Below are positions 1 through 10,088 of a stretch of 64,000 nucleotides of DNA, one piece after another; positions within the stretch are counted from its first letter, which is position 1, and every line of letters starts with the position of its first letter. Under the pieces are notes generated by a model. That model was given only the letters and a program-made list of their open reading frames with translations. It was not told the DNA's origin and did not search any database. The position numbers and the translations under genes are program-made. The DNA is from Vibrio sp. MEBiC08052 (lineage in GTDB: Bacteria; Pseudomonadota; Gammaproteobacteria; Enterobacterales; Vibrionaceae), in the NCBI RefSeq assembly GCF_001506075.1, contig NZ_KQ947475.1, forward strand, positions 2,202,390 through 2,266,389, in the 5' to 3' direction.

Positions 1-534
1 CGTTTCTTTTGCTAACCATTCAGCGACAACGGTATGGGCTGGCTCAGACACATGTAACTGACGACATCGGCTTAAAATGGTTGGTAGCACACGATCAATA
101 CAATCCGTAACAAGCATAAAGCAGCAGTGGCTTGGTGGCTCTTCCAATGTTTTTAGTAAGGCATTTGCCGCTGATTCATTCATAAGATGAGCAGGTTGAA
201 TCACAATCACTCGATAGCCACCAAACTGAGAAGACTCCTGAGCCAACTGATTAATCTGTCGAACCACATCAACGGTAATTGATTTCCCTTCCTGTTCCGG
301 CTTCACCCAGTGAAAGTCAGGATGACTTTGAGAATCCATCAACTGGCAACTATGACAATAACCACATAGTTCTGAACCATGAGCACATAACAGAGAACGG
401 GCAGCGGCTTCGATAAAAGTAGCTTCTCCCATCCCCTCTTTTACGACCAGCAATGTCGCCGGCGAAACAGAGTTATGTGCCAGTGCCTGACACCATTGTT
501 GCCAAATTTGTTGAAACCAAGGGTAGAGTGACAT
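1..534 (-). CDS. holB: DNA polymerase III delta' subunit, N-terminal part (cut by window edge)
   Basis: About 178 residues are visible, from MSLYPWF at 534 to the left edge. Delta' is the clamp-loader stator that helps place the beta clamp on DNA. Diagnostic features are a zinc-binding cysteine cluster (CAHGSELCGYCHSCQ region, around residues 48-62) and the NALLKTLEEPP motif followed by SRCR, all typical of HolB. The gene lies just downstream of tmk, as in other gammaproteobacteria. Two ATGs are possible, at 540 and 534. The second sits about nine bases after AGGGG and is preferred; the first would be only three bases from it. The C-terminal half is outside the window. Confidence 0.93.
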   Translation of the reverse strand, partial: MSLYPWFQQIWQQWCQALAHNSVSPATLLVVKEGMGEATFIEAAARSLLCAHGSELCGYCHSCQLMDSQSHPDFHWVKPEQEGKSITVDVVRQINQLAQESSQFGGYRVIVIQPAHLMNESAANALLKTLEEPPSHCCFMLVTDCIDRVLPTILSRCRQLHVSEPAHTVVAEWLAKET

Positions 535-546
535 TTGCATAAGCCC

Positions 547-1176
547 CTATTGAGCAGATAACCAATTCATTAGCACACGCCGTATATCTTTCTGCACCAG
601 ATCTAACGGTTGCTCTGCAGAAATCACCTGAATGCGTTCATCATGATTTGCTAACTGTAAATATCGAGCACGAGTTCGCTCAAAAAAACTCAAATCCATT
701 TTTTCAATGCGATCAAGTTCTCCGCGACCCCTAGCCCGTTCCAGCCCAATTTCAGGATCGATATCAAGATAGAGCGTGAAATCTGGTTCAAACTGCCCCA
801 GAACAGATTCCCTTAACATTTGAATCATCTCAGGGTCAATTTGCCGCCCTCCTCCCTGATAAGCTTGGGAAGACAAATCATGCCGATCACCAATCACCCA
901 TTGTCCAGCGTTGAGAGCAGGTTTGATGACCCCTTCAACGAGCTGTACCCTAGCCGCATAGATTAGCAGTAATTCGGTCATATCATAGATGACCTCCCCC
1001 TCATGTTCTTCCTTGACGAGACGACGTAACTTCTCTGCAATCGGTGTTCCGCCCGGTTCTCGTGTTTTTACGACAGAAGAAACGCCGAAATCTTTCAGAG
1101 TATCCACTACGGTTTGGATCGCTGTGCTTTTTCCGGCACCTTCTAATCCTTCCACTACAATAAATTTCGCTTTCAT
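547..1176 (-). CDS. tmk: Thymidylate kinase
   Basis: This 209-residue kinase phosphorylates dTMP to dTDP in DNA-precursor synthesis. The P-loop GLEGAGKS is at residues 10-17, the nucleoside-binding [16 protein letters not shown] segment is in the middle, and the lid is rich in arginine ([13 protein letters not shown]). Length matches the family. The ATG overlaps the mltG stop as ATGA, which implies translational coupling. The gene lies between mltG and holB, the usual order in enterobacteria and vibrios. Confidence 0.97.
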   Translation of the reverse strand: MKAKFIVVEGLEGAGKSTAIQTVVDTLKDFGVSSVVKTREPGGTPIAEKLRRLVKEEHEGEVIYDMTELLLIYAARVQLVEGVIKPALNAGQWVIGDRHDLSSQAYQGGGRQIDPEMIQMLRESVLGQFEPDFTLYLDIDPEIGLERARGRGELDRIEKMDLSFFERTRARYLQLANHDERIQVISAEQPLDLVQKDIRRVLMNWLSAQ

Positions 1177-2192
1177 TTCTTAGTTCTTAATTGTTTCAAA
1201 TAACGTTTTACCGCAGCATTGTGTTCCGCCAATGATTTAGAAAAAACATGGCCGCCATTTCCACTTGCGACAAAATAAAGATAATCACTGACTTCAGGGT
1301 TTAGCGCAGCATGAATTGATGCCTTTCCTACCATCGCAATCGGAGTCGGTGGCAAACCGTAAATCACATAAGTATTGTAAGGTGTAGGAGTGAGTAAATC
1401 TTTTTTCCGGATATTACCGTCATAGCGTTCTCCCATGCCGTAGATGACCGTTGGATCGGTCTGCAACCGCATTTTTTTATTGAGTCGGTTAATAAAGACC
1501 GAGGCAATCAGCTGCCTTTCATCTTTAATGGCTGTTTCTTTTTCAATAATAGAAGCTAATGTTAATGCTTCGTAGGGGGAACGCAGAGGTAAACCACTCT
1601 GCCGAATGTCCCAAGCGTGCTGCAGTATCGACGTCAGCTTCTGATTCGCCCGTTTCAAGATTTCTATATCACTGGTACCGGCAGTATAGTGATAAGTCTC
1701 GGCAAGAAATAAACCTTCTAATTTCGACTCGTCTATCGACAGCCGTTTCGCAATTTCAGCTTCTGACATCGATTGAATCTCATGCCTCAGATAAGGCTCT
1801 GCGGCCAACTTCTGCAAAACATCTTGTAAACGGCTGCCTTCAATCAGGGTAATCGTAAATTGATATTCGTCTCCGGTAGTAAACCGTTGCAGTGCACTGT
1901 GCAACGATTCCCCCGAATGCACCTGATAAGTTCCGACTTTAATTTTGGCCAGTGCCGGATAGAATCGATACATCAAATGGGCAGCGATAGAAGGATGTAA
2001 CCAAGATTTTTTTTCAAAAGATTTCAGAACTGAGCGCAATGACTCACCCTGACGAATCGTTACAAATTGCTGTTCCGTTGGCAATTGAAGTGACTGAATA
2101 AGATAAGTGTCTACTTTTTGATAAAGAAAAATAACACTGCCAATCACGACCAACGCAACAAGACAGCATCCAAATAATATTTTTTTTAACAC
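1173..2192 (-). CDS. mltG: Endolytic murein transglycosylase MltG (YceG)
   Basis: MltG cleaves nascent glycan strands in the periplasm and is thought to end their polymerisation. I start the gene at a GTG (2192) that overlaps the pabC stop (GTGTTAA), giving 339 residues, the same length as E. coli MltG; the longer open frame to 2243 would run far into pabC. An N-terminal membrane anchor (about residues 3-24) is followed by a LysM-like segment and the YceG domain. The catalytic glutamate is in SIIEKET at residue 217. The stop overlaps the tmk start by 4 bp. Confidence 0.95.
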   Translation of the reverse strand: MLKKILFGCCLVALVVIGSVIFLYQKVDTYLIQSLQLPTEQQFVTIRQGESLRSVLKSFEKKSWLHPSIAAHLMYRFYPALAKIKVGTYQVHSGESLHSALQRFTTGDEYQFTITLIEGSRLQDVLQKLAAEPYLRHEIQSMSEAEIAKRLSIDESKLEGLFLAETYHYTAGTSDIEILKRANQKLTSILQHAWDIRQSGLPLRSPYEALTLASIIEKETAIKDERQLIASVFINRLNKKMRLQTDPTVIYGMGERYDGNIRKKDLLTPTPYNTYVIYGLPPTPIAMVGKASIHAALNPEVSDYLYFVASGNGGHVFSKSLAEHNAAVKRYLKQLRTKK

Positions 2193-2992
2193 AGGTTCAC
2201 TCTCTTTTGTAAATCTCGCACCCGCTCTCCCGGTAAAAAGCACGCTGACTGAATCTGAACAACAGGTGCAATCCCCAGAATTGAATTCGTCATAAAAATT
2301 TCATCTGCACCAAGCAGTTCATCCAGAGAAAAATGGCTGATATTCACCGCGACTCCCTGCTGAATCGCGATATCGAGCACCACACGTCTCATCACTCCGG
2401 CAACACCTGCCAAGGTTAAGTCCGGTGTATGGAGCATATTATCCCGAAACCAGAATAAATTTGCCATGGTTGTCTCAATCACCTGATCGTGTAAATCCAG
2501 TGCAACTGCATCCACATAACCGAATGCCTCAGCCTCCGCTTTGAGTAACACTTGTTCTAAACGATTATTATGTTTATGCCCGGCCAATAATGGGTTATGC
2601 CCGAGACGTCGCTGACAGACACCTAACTGAACACCATCAGAAATAAACACATCATAATGTTTCGGATAATCAAATGACTGGACCGTGACCCTCGGTGAGG
2701 ACATCGCGTTGGAACTATATCCTCGCCCCCCACTTCCACGGCTTATATGAATTTTGATGCCTGCTTTGGGAGCCATCACAACAACCTTACTGATCCATCG
2801 CAACACTTCATCCCAATTCGGATATGGGATCTGTAAAATATTCAGGCAATCTTCCATTCTCTGCTGATGATACAACCAGTGCTGCACCTGACCATCGATT
2901 GTCAGAATTGTTGAAAAACAACCATCACCGTATTGAAAAGATCGGTCATCAGCAGGTATAGATGAAACTGGCATCCCGTCAATCAAAATCAT
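2186..2992 (-). CDS. pabC: Aminodeoxychorismate lyase
   Basis: A 268-residue fold-type IV PLP enzyme that turns 4-amino-4-deoxychorismate into p-aminobenzoate and pyruvate for folate synthesis. The PLP lysine is in AGHKHNNR at residue 140, and the cofactor phosphate-binding region near EIFMTNSILGIAPV is recognisable. It stands between fabF and mltG as in E. coli. A hairpin in the 76-bp gap to fabF suggests partial termination upstream of it. Confidence 0.94.
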   Translation of the reverse strand: MILIDGMPVSSIPADDRSFQYGDGCFSTILTIDGQVQHWLYHQQRMEDCLNILQIPYPNWDEVLRWISKVVVMAPKAGIKIHISRGSGGRGYSSNAMSSPRVTVQSFDYPKHYDVFISDGVQLGVCQRRLGHNPLLAGHKHNNRLEQVLLKAEAEAFGYVDAVALDLHDQVIETTMANLFWFRDNMLHTPDLTLAGVAGVMRRVVLDIAIQQGVAVNISHFSLDELLGADEIFMTNSILGIAPVVQIQSACFLPGERVRDLQKRVNLC

Positions 2993-3014
2993 ATCTGCAT
3001 CCTACAAAAAGAAA

Positions 3015-3041
3015 ACGGCTTAATGCTATGCATCAAGCCGT
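3015..3041 (-). terminator. Hairpin between fabF and pabC
   Basis: Inverted repeat ACGGCTT...AAGCCGT with a short loop. Read on the minus strand it is followed by TTTTCTTTTT. This is a probable intrinsic terminator or attenuator after fabF. Downstream genes continue on the same strand, so it may lower rather than stop expression. Confidence 0.7.
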
Positions 3042-3068
3042 ATCAATACAAGTGGATAAGATGATAAC

Positions 3069-4319
3069 TTACACTTTTTTAAAGATTAAAGTGCCGTTGG
3101 TTCCACCAAACCCGAAAGAGTTACAAATCGCATATTCCATATTAGAGACTTTACGCGCAGTGTGCGGTACGAGGTCAATATCCAAACCATCTTCCGGATC
3201 ATCTAAGTTAATAGTCGGAGGGACGATTTGATCAACAAGCGACATCACGGTGATAATGGCCTCAACGGAACCGGCCGCACCTAGAAGATGCCCGGTCATC
3301 GATTTTGTCGATGATACAAGTACCTGCTTCGCACCTTCTTCACCCAACGCACGTTTCACACCTTTTAACTCAGCCAGGTCACCGGCTGGTGTCGAAGTTC
3401 CATGAGCGTTGATATAACCGACTTGAGTTCCGGTAATACCGGCATCACGCATTGCTGCTTCCATAGCCAGTGCACCACCGGAACCATCAGAGCTTGGTGA
3501 GGTCATGTGGTAAGCATCACCAGACATACCAAAACCAACCAATTCTGCATAAATTTTCGCACCGCGAGCTTTCGCATGTTCATATTCTTCAAGCACCATG
3601 ATACCGGCACCATCACCAAGAACGAACCCATCGCGCCCTTTGTCCCATGGACGAGACGCTTTCTCAGGCTCATCATTGCGAGTTGATAGTGCTTTCGCTG
3701 CGCCAAACCCGGCAATACCGAGCGGTGTTGAAGCTTTTTCTGCACCACCGGCAACCATTGCATCAGCATCCCCATACGCGATCATACGAGCGGCATGGCC
3801 GATATTGTGCAAACCTGTTGTACAGGCGGTGGAGATAGCAATATTTGGTCCGCGCAATCTGCGCATAATTGATAAATTTCCGGCAACCATATTCACAATT
3901 GTCGAAGGCACGAAGAAAGGACTGACTTTACGTGGACCTTTATCAACCAGAACCTGATGACCAGCCTCAATCAGATCTAAACCACCAATACCAGAACCGA
4001 TCGCAACACCAACCCGTGCTGCATTTTCTTCGTTTATCACAAGACCTGAGTCGTCTAATGCTTGTATACCCGCGGCTATACCATATTGGATAAATAAATC
4101 CATTTTTCGGGCATCTTTTTTAGACATATAGTCTTCACAGTTAAAGTTCTTCACTAATCCTGCAAAACGAGTTGAAAAGCCTTCAGTATCAAAGTGTTCA
4201 ATATTTACGATACCACTTTGTCCTGCCAGCAAAGCTTTCCAAGAAGATTCTACTGTGTTGCCTACTGGTGATAACATCCCCATACCAGTAACAACGACAC
4301 GACGCTTGGACACAATCAT
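3069..4319 (-). CDS. fabF: 3-oxoacyl-ACP synthase II
   Basis: KAS II elongates acyl-ACP with malonyl-ACP in type II fatty-acid synthesis. The 416 residues carry the full Cys-His-His triad: Cys166 in STACTTG, His306 in NAHGTSTP and His344 in GHLLGAAG. It directly follows acpP, the standard Vibrio and E. coli order. An in-frame GTG two codons downstream (giving SKRRVVVTG as the N-terminus) is an alternative start that matches the E. coli protein more closely. Confidence 0.97.
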   Translation of the reverse strand: MIVSKRRVVVTGMGMLSPVGNTVESSWKALLAGQSGIVNIEHFDTEGFSTRFAGLVKNFNCEDYMSKKDARKMDLFIQYGIAAGIQALDDSGLVINEENAARVGVAIGSGIGGLDLIEAGHQVLVDKGPRKVSPFFVPSTIVNMVAGNLSIMRRLRGPNIAISTACTTGLHNIGHAARMIAYGDADAMVAGGAEKASTPLGIAGFGAAKALSTRNDEPEKASRPWDKGRDGFVLGDGAGIMVLEEYEHAKARGAKIYAELVGFGMSGDAYHMTSPSSDGSGGALAMEAAMRDAGITGTQVGYINAHGTSTPAGDLAELKGVKRALGEEGAKQVLVSSTKSMTGHLLGAAGSVEAIITVMSLVDQIVPPTINLDDPEDGLDIDLVPHTARKVSNMEYAICNSFGFGGTNGTLIFKKV

Positions 4320-4406
4320 ATTCTCCGGAATTGAAAAAGTTCTATAGAAGAGATGAGACGAGTTAATTAAAACTCAGGCGGCCAGATAGCCGCCTGGAGA
4401 GATAGA

Positions 4407-4640
4407 TTACTGAGCGCTTTTAACGTAATCGATCGCAGCTTGAACAGTTGTGATCTTCTCAGCTTCTTCGTCAGGAATCTCAGTGTCGAATTCCTCTTCA
4501 AGAGCCATAACCAGCTCAACTGTATCCAGGGAATCAGCACCTAGATCTTCAACGAAAGAAGCTTCGTTTTTAACTTCTGCTTCGTCTACACCTAGCTGTT
4601 CAACAATGATTTTCTTTACGCGTTCTTCGATGTTGCTCAT
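4407..4640 (-). CDS. acpP: Acyl carrier protein
   Basis: A 77-residue acidic carrier protein. The phosphopantetheine attachment serine is Ser37 in GADSLD. It carries growing acyl chains for FabF, FabG, FabD and FabH, which are encoded around it. A 231-bp gap separates it from fabG upstream, larger than other gaps in the block, so it probably has its own promoter there, as expected for so abundant a protein. Confidence 0.98.
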   Translation of the reverse strand: MSNIEERVKKIIVEQLGVDEAEVKNEASFVEDLGADSLDTVELVMALEEEFDTEIPDEEAEKITTVQAAIDYVKSAQ

Positions 4641-4871
4641 TTTTCTTTTCCTTTACAGATTTCGCTTAATGCGATGTCCCGTAGTTTATTAGAACTAGGG
4701 AAAGTTGCAAGAGGGTCATCGCTGGTCAAACCACAATTTTTACGATTTTAACCGAAGTTCAGACCATTTTTGATATAAATCATGCATAAATACTAAACAC
4801 TGATGGTGATAATGCTTATAAACATCGATAATTGCATTTTATCCACTTTTACAAACACGTTCACCACTGGT

Positions 4872-5618
4872 TTAGATCATGTACATACCACCATTGACAT
4901 GTAACGTTTCTCCACTGATATACGCTGCTTCTTCAGAAGCTAAAAACGCAACAGCAGCTGCAATTTCACGAGGAGAACCTAATCTTCCTGCGGGAACTTG
5001 AGCGAGTGTAGCAGCTCTTTGCTCATCATTCATAGCGTTTGTCATATCAGTTTCGATAAAACCAGGTGCAACAGTATTGACTGTAATACCACGAGAAGCA
5101 ACTTCTCTAGCCATCGATTTACTAAAGCCAATTACACCGGCTTTCGCAGCAGAATAGTTTGCTTGTCCCGCATTCCCCATGGTTCCCACAACAGAACCCA
5201 CGTTGACAATACGACCACAACGTTTCTTCATCATGCCACGTAAAACAGCCTTTGAAAGACGATAGATAGAAGTCAGGTTGGTGTCCATGATTTCTAGCCA
5301 TTCTTCATCTTTCATACGCATCAGTAAGTTATCACGAGTAATACCGGCATTGTTCACGAGGATATCGATTACGCCGAACTCCTCACCGATAGCCTTCAGA
5401 ACCGACTCGATAGAATCAAGATCTGTAACATTCAGCTTGAAGCCTTTGCCCTTTCCACCCAAATACTCACTGATTGCAGCGGCACCATTTTCACTGGTTG
5501 CAGTACCGATAACCGTAGCACCACGTTCTACAAGAAGTTCAGCAATAGAACGACCGATACCTCGGCTGGCCCCTGTAACCAATGCAATCTTACCGTCTAG
5601 ATTCATGAAATTACTCAT
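4872..5618 (-). CDS. fabG: 3-oxoacyl-ACP reductase
   Basis: An NADPH-dependent short-chain dehydrogenase of 248 residues catalysing the first reduction of each fatty-acid cycle. The Rossmann motif TGASRGIG is at residues 15-22, NNAG at 89-92, and the catalytic Ser142, Tyr155 and Lys159 are in place. The chosen ATG follows GGGAAAAG at suitable spacing. A second ATG four codons later (MNLDGKIAL) aligns better with E. coli FabG, so the exact start is uncertain. Confidence 0.97.
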   Translation of the reverse strand: MSNFMNLDGKIALVTGASRGIGRSIAELLVERGATVIGTATSENGAAAISEYLGGKGKGFKLNVTDLDSIESVLKAIGEEFGVIDILVNNAGITRDNLLMRMKDEEWLEIMDTNLTSIYRLSKAVLRGMMKKRCGRIVNVGSVVGTMGNAGQANYSAAKAGVIGFSKSMAREVASRGITVNTVAPGFIETDMTNAMNDEQRAATLAQVPAGRLGSPREIAAAVAFLASEEAAYISGETLHVNGGMYMI

Positions 5619-5629
5619 GTTTCTTTTCC

Positions 5630-6559
5630 CTATGATGACTGAACTGAATTCAATGAAGCAGTATCGTTTACTGCCTCTGCAGTCAGTGTTTTAACAATTC
5701 GTTTTGTCAGGCCCGTCAGAACTTTTCCCGGCCCCATTTCAAATAGTTTTTCAACCCCCTGATCATGCATCTTTTGTACGGTCTCCGTCCAACGGACAGG
5801 ATTATACAATTGACGGACAAGCGCATCTTTGATCTTTTCCGGATCTGTTTCAGCAATTACATCAACGTTGTTGATAACTGGAATTTCAGGTGAATCGAAT
5901 GTTATCACTTTCAATGTTTCTGCAAGTTTGTCCGCTGCTGGCTTCATCAAAGCACAGTGAGACGGTACAGATACTGGCAATGGCAGTGCACGCTTCGCGC
6001 CGGCTTCTTTACAGAGTTCCCCAGCCCGTTGAACGGCATCTTTTTCACCGGCAATGACAACTTGGCCCGGAGAGTTGAAGTTTACCGGAGATACGATCTG
6101 CCCATTTGCGGCCGCGATACATGCATTCGCAATGCTATCATCGTCGAGACCGATGATAGCAGACATCGCACCACTGCCGACAGGAACAGCTTCCTGCATC
6201 AATTGGCCACGCAATTCAACTAATTTGATCGCTTGTTTAAAATCAATGACACCGGCACAAACCAAAGCTGAATACTCACCAAGACTATGGCCGGCCAGTA
6301 TTTTCGGCATCTCTAATCCCCAAAATTGCCATACTCGCCAGATTGCAACCGAAGACGCAAGCAGTGCGGGCTGGGTTCGAAACGTTTGATTTAAATCTTC
6401 CGCAGGTCCATTTTGGACCAGTGACCATAAATCATATCCTAAGACATCTGATGCTTCTGCAAACGTCTGTTGAACCACATCATATTGTTCACCCAGTTCA
6501 GCAAGCATTCCGACCGTTTGCGATCCTTGACCGGGAAACACGATAGCAAATTTGCTCAT
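5630..6559 (-). CDS. fabD: Malonyl-CoA:ACP transacylase
   Basis: It transfers malonyl groups from CoA to ACP. The 309-residue protein carries the GQGSQ motif at 10-14 and the nucleophile Ser92 in GHSLGEYSAL; a histidine in VPSHCALM near residue 200 completes the dyad. It is co-directional with fabH (upstream) and fabG (11 bp downstream). Confidence 0.97.
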   Translation of the reverse strand: MSKFAIVFPGQGSQTVGMLAELGEQYDVVQQTFAEASDVLGYDLWSLVQNGPAEDLNQTFRTQPALLASSVAIWRVWQFWGLEMPKILAGHSLGEYSALVCAGVIDFKQAIKLVELRGQLMQEAVPVGSGAMSAIIGLDDDSIANACIAAANGQIVSPVNFNSPGQVVIAGEKDAVQRAGELCKEAGAKRALPLPVSVPSHCALMKPAADKLAETLKVITFDSPEIPVINNVDVIAETDPEKIKDALVRQLYNPVRWTETVQKMHDQGVEKLFEMGPGKVLTGLTKRIVKTLTAEAVNDTASLNSVQSS

Positions 6560-6631
6560 TTTTCATTCCTCTCGCCAAACAATCCCCGCCACAGAGCATC
6601 ATCACTCCATGATATGGATTGTTTTTCAGTA

Positions 6632-7582
6632 TTAAAACACGACTAGTGCAGAGCCCCACGTAAAGCCGCCACCAAAAGCTTCCAGCAACAGTGTCTGCCC
6701 ACGTTGGATGCGACCATCCCGAATCGCTTCATCTAAAGCTGTGGGTACTGACGCCGCTGATGTGTTGCCATGTCTATCTAAAGTCACAACAACCTGATCC
6801 ATAGACATGGAAAGCTTTCGTGCCGTTGCAGAGATAATTCTCAGATTTGCTTGATGAGGAACAAGCCAATCCAACTCCGCTTTATCCATTTGATTTGCTG
6901 CCAATGTATCTTTAACGAGCTGTGACAATTGAGTCACAGCAACTTTAAAGACTTCATTCCCAGCCATATGAACCCACTTATCAGAATCACCGCCAGATTG
7001 TGGCGTTTCTAAAGATAACAGTGGGCCATACTCACCATCAGAATAAATATGAGTCGATAAAATTCCGGGGGTTTCACTGCGACCAAGCACAACAGCACCA
7101 GCACCATCACCAAAAAGAATGATGGTTGAACGATCAGTCGGGTCACAGGTTTTTGACAACACATCAGAACCAATCACAAGAATGTTCTTACACATGCCTG
7201 ATTTAATATGCTGATCAGCAATCGACAGAGCATACATAAACCCTGAACATGCTGCTGCCATATCAAAAGCCGGACATCCTTTGATACCAAGCTGTGCCTG
7301 AACCTGACAAGCTGATGAAGGAAATGAGTGACTACCACTGGTGGTTGCAACGATAATCATATCGATATCATCTTTAGAAACAGCTGACATCTCCAGCGCT
7401 TTTACCGCTGCCAAATAAGCCATATCGGCTACCGTTTCATCTTCGGCAGCAACACGCCGCTCTCGAATGCCCGTGCGTGTAACAATCCACTCATCACTCG
7501 TATCTACCATTTTCTCTAAATCTGCGTTAGTCCGCACCTGAGATGGCAGGTAGCTGCCTGTACCTAATATTTTGCTATACAT
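6632..7582 (-). CDS. fabH: 3-oxoacyl-ACP synthase III (FabH)
   Basis: KAS III starts fatty-acid synthesis from acetyl-CoA and malonyl-ACP. The 316-residue protein has Cys112 in DMAAACSGF, His in VPHQAN and Asn in RHGNTSAAS, the classical Cys-His-Asn triad. It follows plsX by five bases. It is a useful internal reference for the aberrant KASIII-like proteins encoded at 57-61 kb in the same window. Confidence 0.97.
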   Translation of the reverse strand: MYSKILGTGSYLPSQVRTNADLEKMVDTSDEWIVTRTGIRERRVAAEDETVADMAYLAAVKALEMSAVSKDDIDMIIVATTSGSHSFPSSACQVQAQLGIKGCPAFDMAAACSGFMYALSIADQHIKSGMCKNILVIGSDVLSKTCDPTDRSTIILFGDGAGAVVLGRSETPGILSTHIYSDGEYGPLLSLETPQSGGDSDKWVHMAGNEVFKVAVTQLSQLVKDTLAANQMDKAELDWLVPHQANLRIISATARKLSMSMDQVVVTLDRHGNTSAASVPTALDEAIRDGRIQRGQTLLLEAFGGGFTWGSALVVF

Positions 7583-7587
7583 GAAGA

Positions 7588-8613
7588 CTAATAATGCCTC
7601 TCGAGTAAAACTGCTTCTAATCGTTCGCTAATACGACTGGGTACTTGCTCTTTAATTTCGTGTACCGCTTCTCCTATCGCATTGGCAAAAGCGGATATAT
7701 CAGCACTACCATGGCTTTTCACCACAATGCCACGCAATCCTAACAAACTTGCTCCGTTATAGTGGTCGGGGTTCAGGTTTTTTAGCCCAATAAATAGCTC
7801 AGAAAATAGTTTTCTTGCGATCCAACCCTTTATTGATGAACCAAACATTTTATTTTTTAGCTGATCAATAAACAGCTGGGCCGTACCCTCACAGCTTTTC
7901 AAACAGACATTACCCACAAAGCCATCACAAACCACAACATCGGTCAGATCATTGAATATCTGATTGCCTTCAACATTCCCGATAAATTGAATTGACTGTG
8001 TTTGTCTTAACATATCAGCGCAGCGTCTGACAAAATCATTGCCTTTAATTTCTTCTTCACCGACATTTAAAACAGCCACTCGAGCCTTATGCCCCAGATG
8101 GACTTCAGCCAAAGCACTCCCCATTACAGCAAACTGAAATAAAGAATCGGCATCACAGGAAACATTTGCTCCCAAATCCAGCATCCACAGCCGTTTTCCG
8201 GATACAGTCGGAAGCGCAGAAATCAATGCGGGTCGATCAATGCCGGGAAGCAACTTCAAACGAAAACGTGAAAGAGCCATCAGCGCGCCAGTATTCCCTG
8301 CGCTGACACATGCATCGGCAACTTGCTCTGTCACCAAGTCAATCGCCATTCCCATTGAACTATGCATAAAGCGGCGCAGTGCAAGAGAAGGTTTTTCTGA
8401 ATTAGAAATGACTTGATCACTATGAACAATGCTCACACGTGAGCTGTCAGAGTAACCTAACTGAGACAATTGAAAGGTGATTGCGTTCCGATCACCGACC
8501 AAAATCACTTTTAGCGCTGGGAAACGCGACAGTGCCTGCACGGCGGCAGGCACTGTAACGCGAGGTCCGAAGTCCCCGCCCATTGCATCAAGTGCAACGG
8601 TATAATACTGCAA
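7588..8613 (-). CDS. plsX: Phosphate acyltransferase PlsX
   Basis: PlsX makes acyl-phosphate from acyl-ACP for phospholipid synthesis. The 341 residues include [11 protein letters not shown] at the N-terminus, [11 protein letters not shown] and the [15 protein letters not shown] segment. The start codon is TTG (8611-8613): the codon two before it is an in-frame TGA, and no ATG upstream is usable. TAAGG lies about eight bases ahead as a ribosome site. The rare start may keep its level low relative to rpmF. Confidence 0.95.
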   Translation of the reverse strand: MQYYTVALDAMGGDFGPRVTVPAAVQALSRFPALKVILVGDRNAITFQLSQLGYSDSSRVSIVHSDQVISNSEKPSLALRRFMHSSMGMAIDLVTEQVADACVSAGNTGALMALSRFRLKLLPGIDRPALISALPTVSGKRLWMLDLGANVSCDADSLFQFAVMGSALAEVHLGHKARVAVLNVGEEEIKGNDFVRRCADMLRQTQSIQFIGNVEGNQIFNDLTDVVVCDGFVGNVCLKSCEGTAQLFIDQLKNKMFGSSIKGWIARKLFSELFIGLKNLNPDHYNGASLLGLRGIVVKSHGSADISAFANAIGEAVHEIKEQVPSRISERLEAVLLERHY

Positions 8614-8622
8614 AGGTCAACC

Positions 8623-8793
8623 TTACTTGTTGATTACCTTTTTGCCACGGTAGTAACCATCTACAGTTACATTGTGACGCAGGTGTGTTTCACCTGAGGT
8701 TGCATCTACAGACAAAGCAGCTGTAGTCAACGCATCATGTGAACGACGCATACCACGCTTAGAACGTGTTTTACGGTTTTGTTGTACGGCCAT
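8623..8793 (-). CDS. rpmF: 50S ribosomal protein L32
   Basis: A 56-residue basic protein beginning [19 protein letters not shown] and ending [10 protein letters not shown], plainly L32 by comparison with E. coli. It is too short for routine ORF lists. It lies between yceD and plsX, the standard arrangement that links ribosome and lipid synthesis in one transcript. The stop is nine bases from the plsX start codon. Confidence 0.97.
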   Translation of the reverse strand: MAVQQNRKTRSKRGMRRSHDALTTAALSVDATSGETHLRHNVTVDGYYRGKKVINK

Positions 8794-8833
8794 GGACCCT
8801 ACTCCTATGTTAATGAATGCTTAGCGATAAAAA

Positions 8834-9355
8834 CTAGCGCTTCAAGCTCTTTAATACGTCAAATGGATTGGGTTTATCTTCCGGAACTTCATCAGGAATA
8901 TCACCAAATACCATATTGTCTGAATCAACACGACAGTCTGACTGATCATGCATCGCAACTTGGGGTAAACCAATGATGAACTCGTCTTCAACCAACTGAA
9001 TCAGGTCTACTTCACCGTACTCATTCCGATCTACCAAATCGTATGATTCCGGTGCATCTTCACTTTTCTTCCCTAAGTTTGGGGTATAAGTGAAATCCAC
9101 ATCACAACGATGTGGGAAAACCTCATTACAGCGTTGACACTGCAAATCAACTTCGATGCTAGCTTTACCAGAGATAACAACAAGTCGCTGCTCATCAAAC
9201 CCAAATGACAATGAGACATCAGCGTCACATTTTACGCCTCCGACTGTTTCCTCTAAGCGCTTAAAAAGATCGACTTGAATAATACCATCATAGTCGAGTC
9301 GTTTTTGGGCTGCTTTTATCGGATCAACCGTTCGCGGGATTTTTACCTTTTGCAT
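8834..9355 (-). CDS. yceD: DUF177 family protein YceD (23S rRNA accumulation protein)
   Basis: A 173-residue acidic protein of the DUF177 family, linked in E. coli and plants to 23S rRNA accumulation. The paired cysteines in LQCQRCNEVFPHRC near residues 72-82 are typical. It is first in the minus-strand block, 40 bp ahead of rpmF, and is divergent from maf. Confidence 0.93.
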   Translation of the reverse strand: MQKVKIPRTVDPIKAAQKRLDYDGIIQVDLFKRLEETVGGVKCDADVSLSFGFDEQRLVVISGKASIEVDLQCQRCNEVFPHRCDVDFTYTPNLGKKSEDAPESYDLVDRNEYGEVDLIQLVEDEFIIGLPQVAMHDQSDCRVDSDNMVFGDIPDEVPEDKPNPFDVLKSLKR

Positions 9356-9506
9356 AGGGCGCGAATATTATCTTCCAAATCAAATTTAGTCAAAGAAAAA
9401 GGGAAAAAAGTTAGCTTTTTTTCGCCATTCCGATCCACTTACGGTGATCTCCGTAGCATTATCATATATTCTCGCCATAACACCAAAGAATTCATCAAAT
9501 ATCGAT

Positions 9507-10088
9507 ATGAGCCATTACCAACTTGTTTTAGCTTCCACCTCAAAATATCGGCGCCAATTGTTGGAGAAAATAGCCATCCCCTTTATCTCTATCGCACCTG
9601 ATTGTGATGAAACACCATTTGCGGATGAATCCCCCCAAGCGCTGGTTCAACGATTAGCACAACAAAAAGCACAAAGTTGCCCTCAGAAACAACCGAGTCT
9701 GATCATTGGTTCAGATCAAGTGTGTGTCGTGCAAGGGCAAATCGTCGGCAAACCATATACTAAAGAACAGGCAGTGCAGCAGTTGATGGCACAATCGGGA
9801 AACAAAATCACCTTTTATACAGGGCTCGCTATATATAATAATGTCACTCGGACAACCCAATCGATTGTTGACCAATTCCATGTGCACTTCCGGCAATTAA
9901 CCCGCAGTCAAATTGAACGTTACATTGAAATAGAACAACCGTTCGACTGTGCTGGTGGTTTCAAAAGCGAGGGATTGGGTATTGCTTTATTTAAACGCTT
10001 AGAAGGCGACGATCCAAACGCACTGGTAGGATTGCCCCTGATCAAACTCATCGACTTACTTGAAGCTGAGGGGATGACGGTGCTATGA
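9507..10088 (+). CDS. Maf-like nucleotide pyrophosphatase YceF
   Basis: A 193-residue Maf/YceF protein; this group hydrolyses m7GTP and similar modified nucleotides. The N-terminal LASTSKYRRQLLEK and the GSDQVCVV motif carry the expected active-site residues. The frame is open from 9444, but the ATG at 9507 (MSHYQLVLAS) aligns with the family and is the better start. The 3' end overlaps rluC tail-to-tail by 6 bp. Confidence 0.94.
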   Translation: MSHYQLVLASTSKYRRQLLEKIAIPFISIAPDCDETPFADESPQALVQRLAQQKAQSCPQKQPSLIIGSDQVCVVQGQIVGKPYTKEQAVQQLMAQSGNKITFYTGLAIYNNVTRTTQSIVDQFHVHFRQLTRSQIERYIEIEQPFDCAGGFKSEGLGIALFKRLEGDDPNALVGLPLIKLIDLLEAEGMTVL

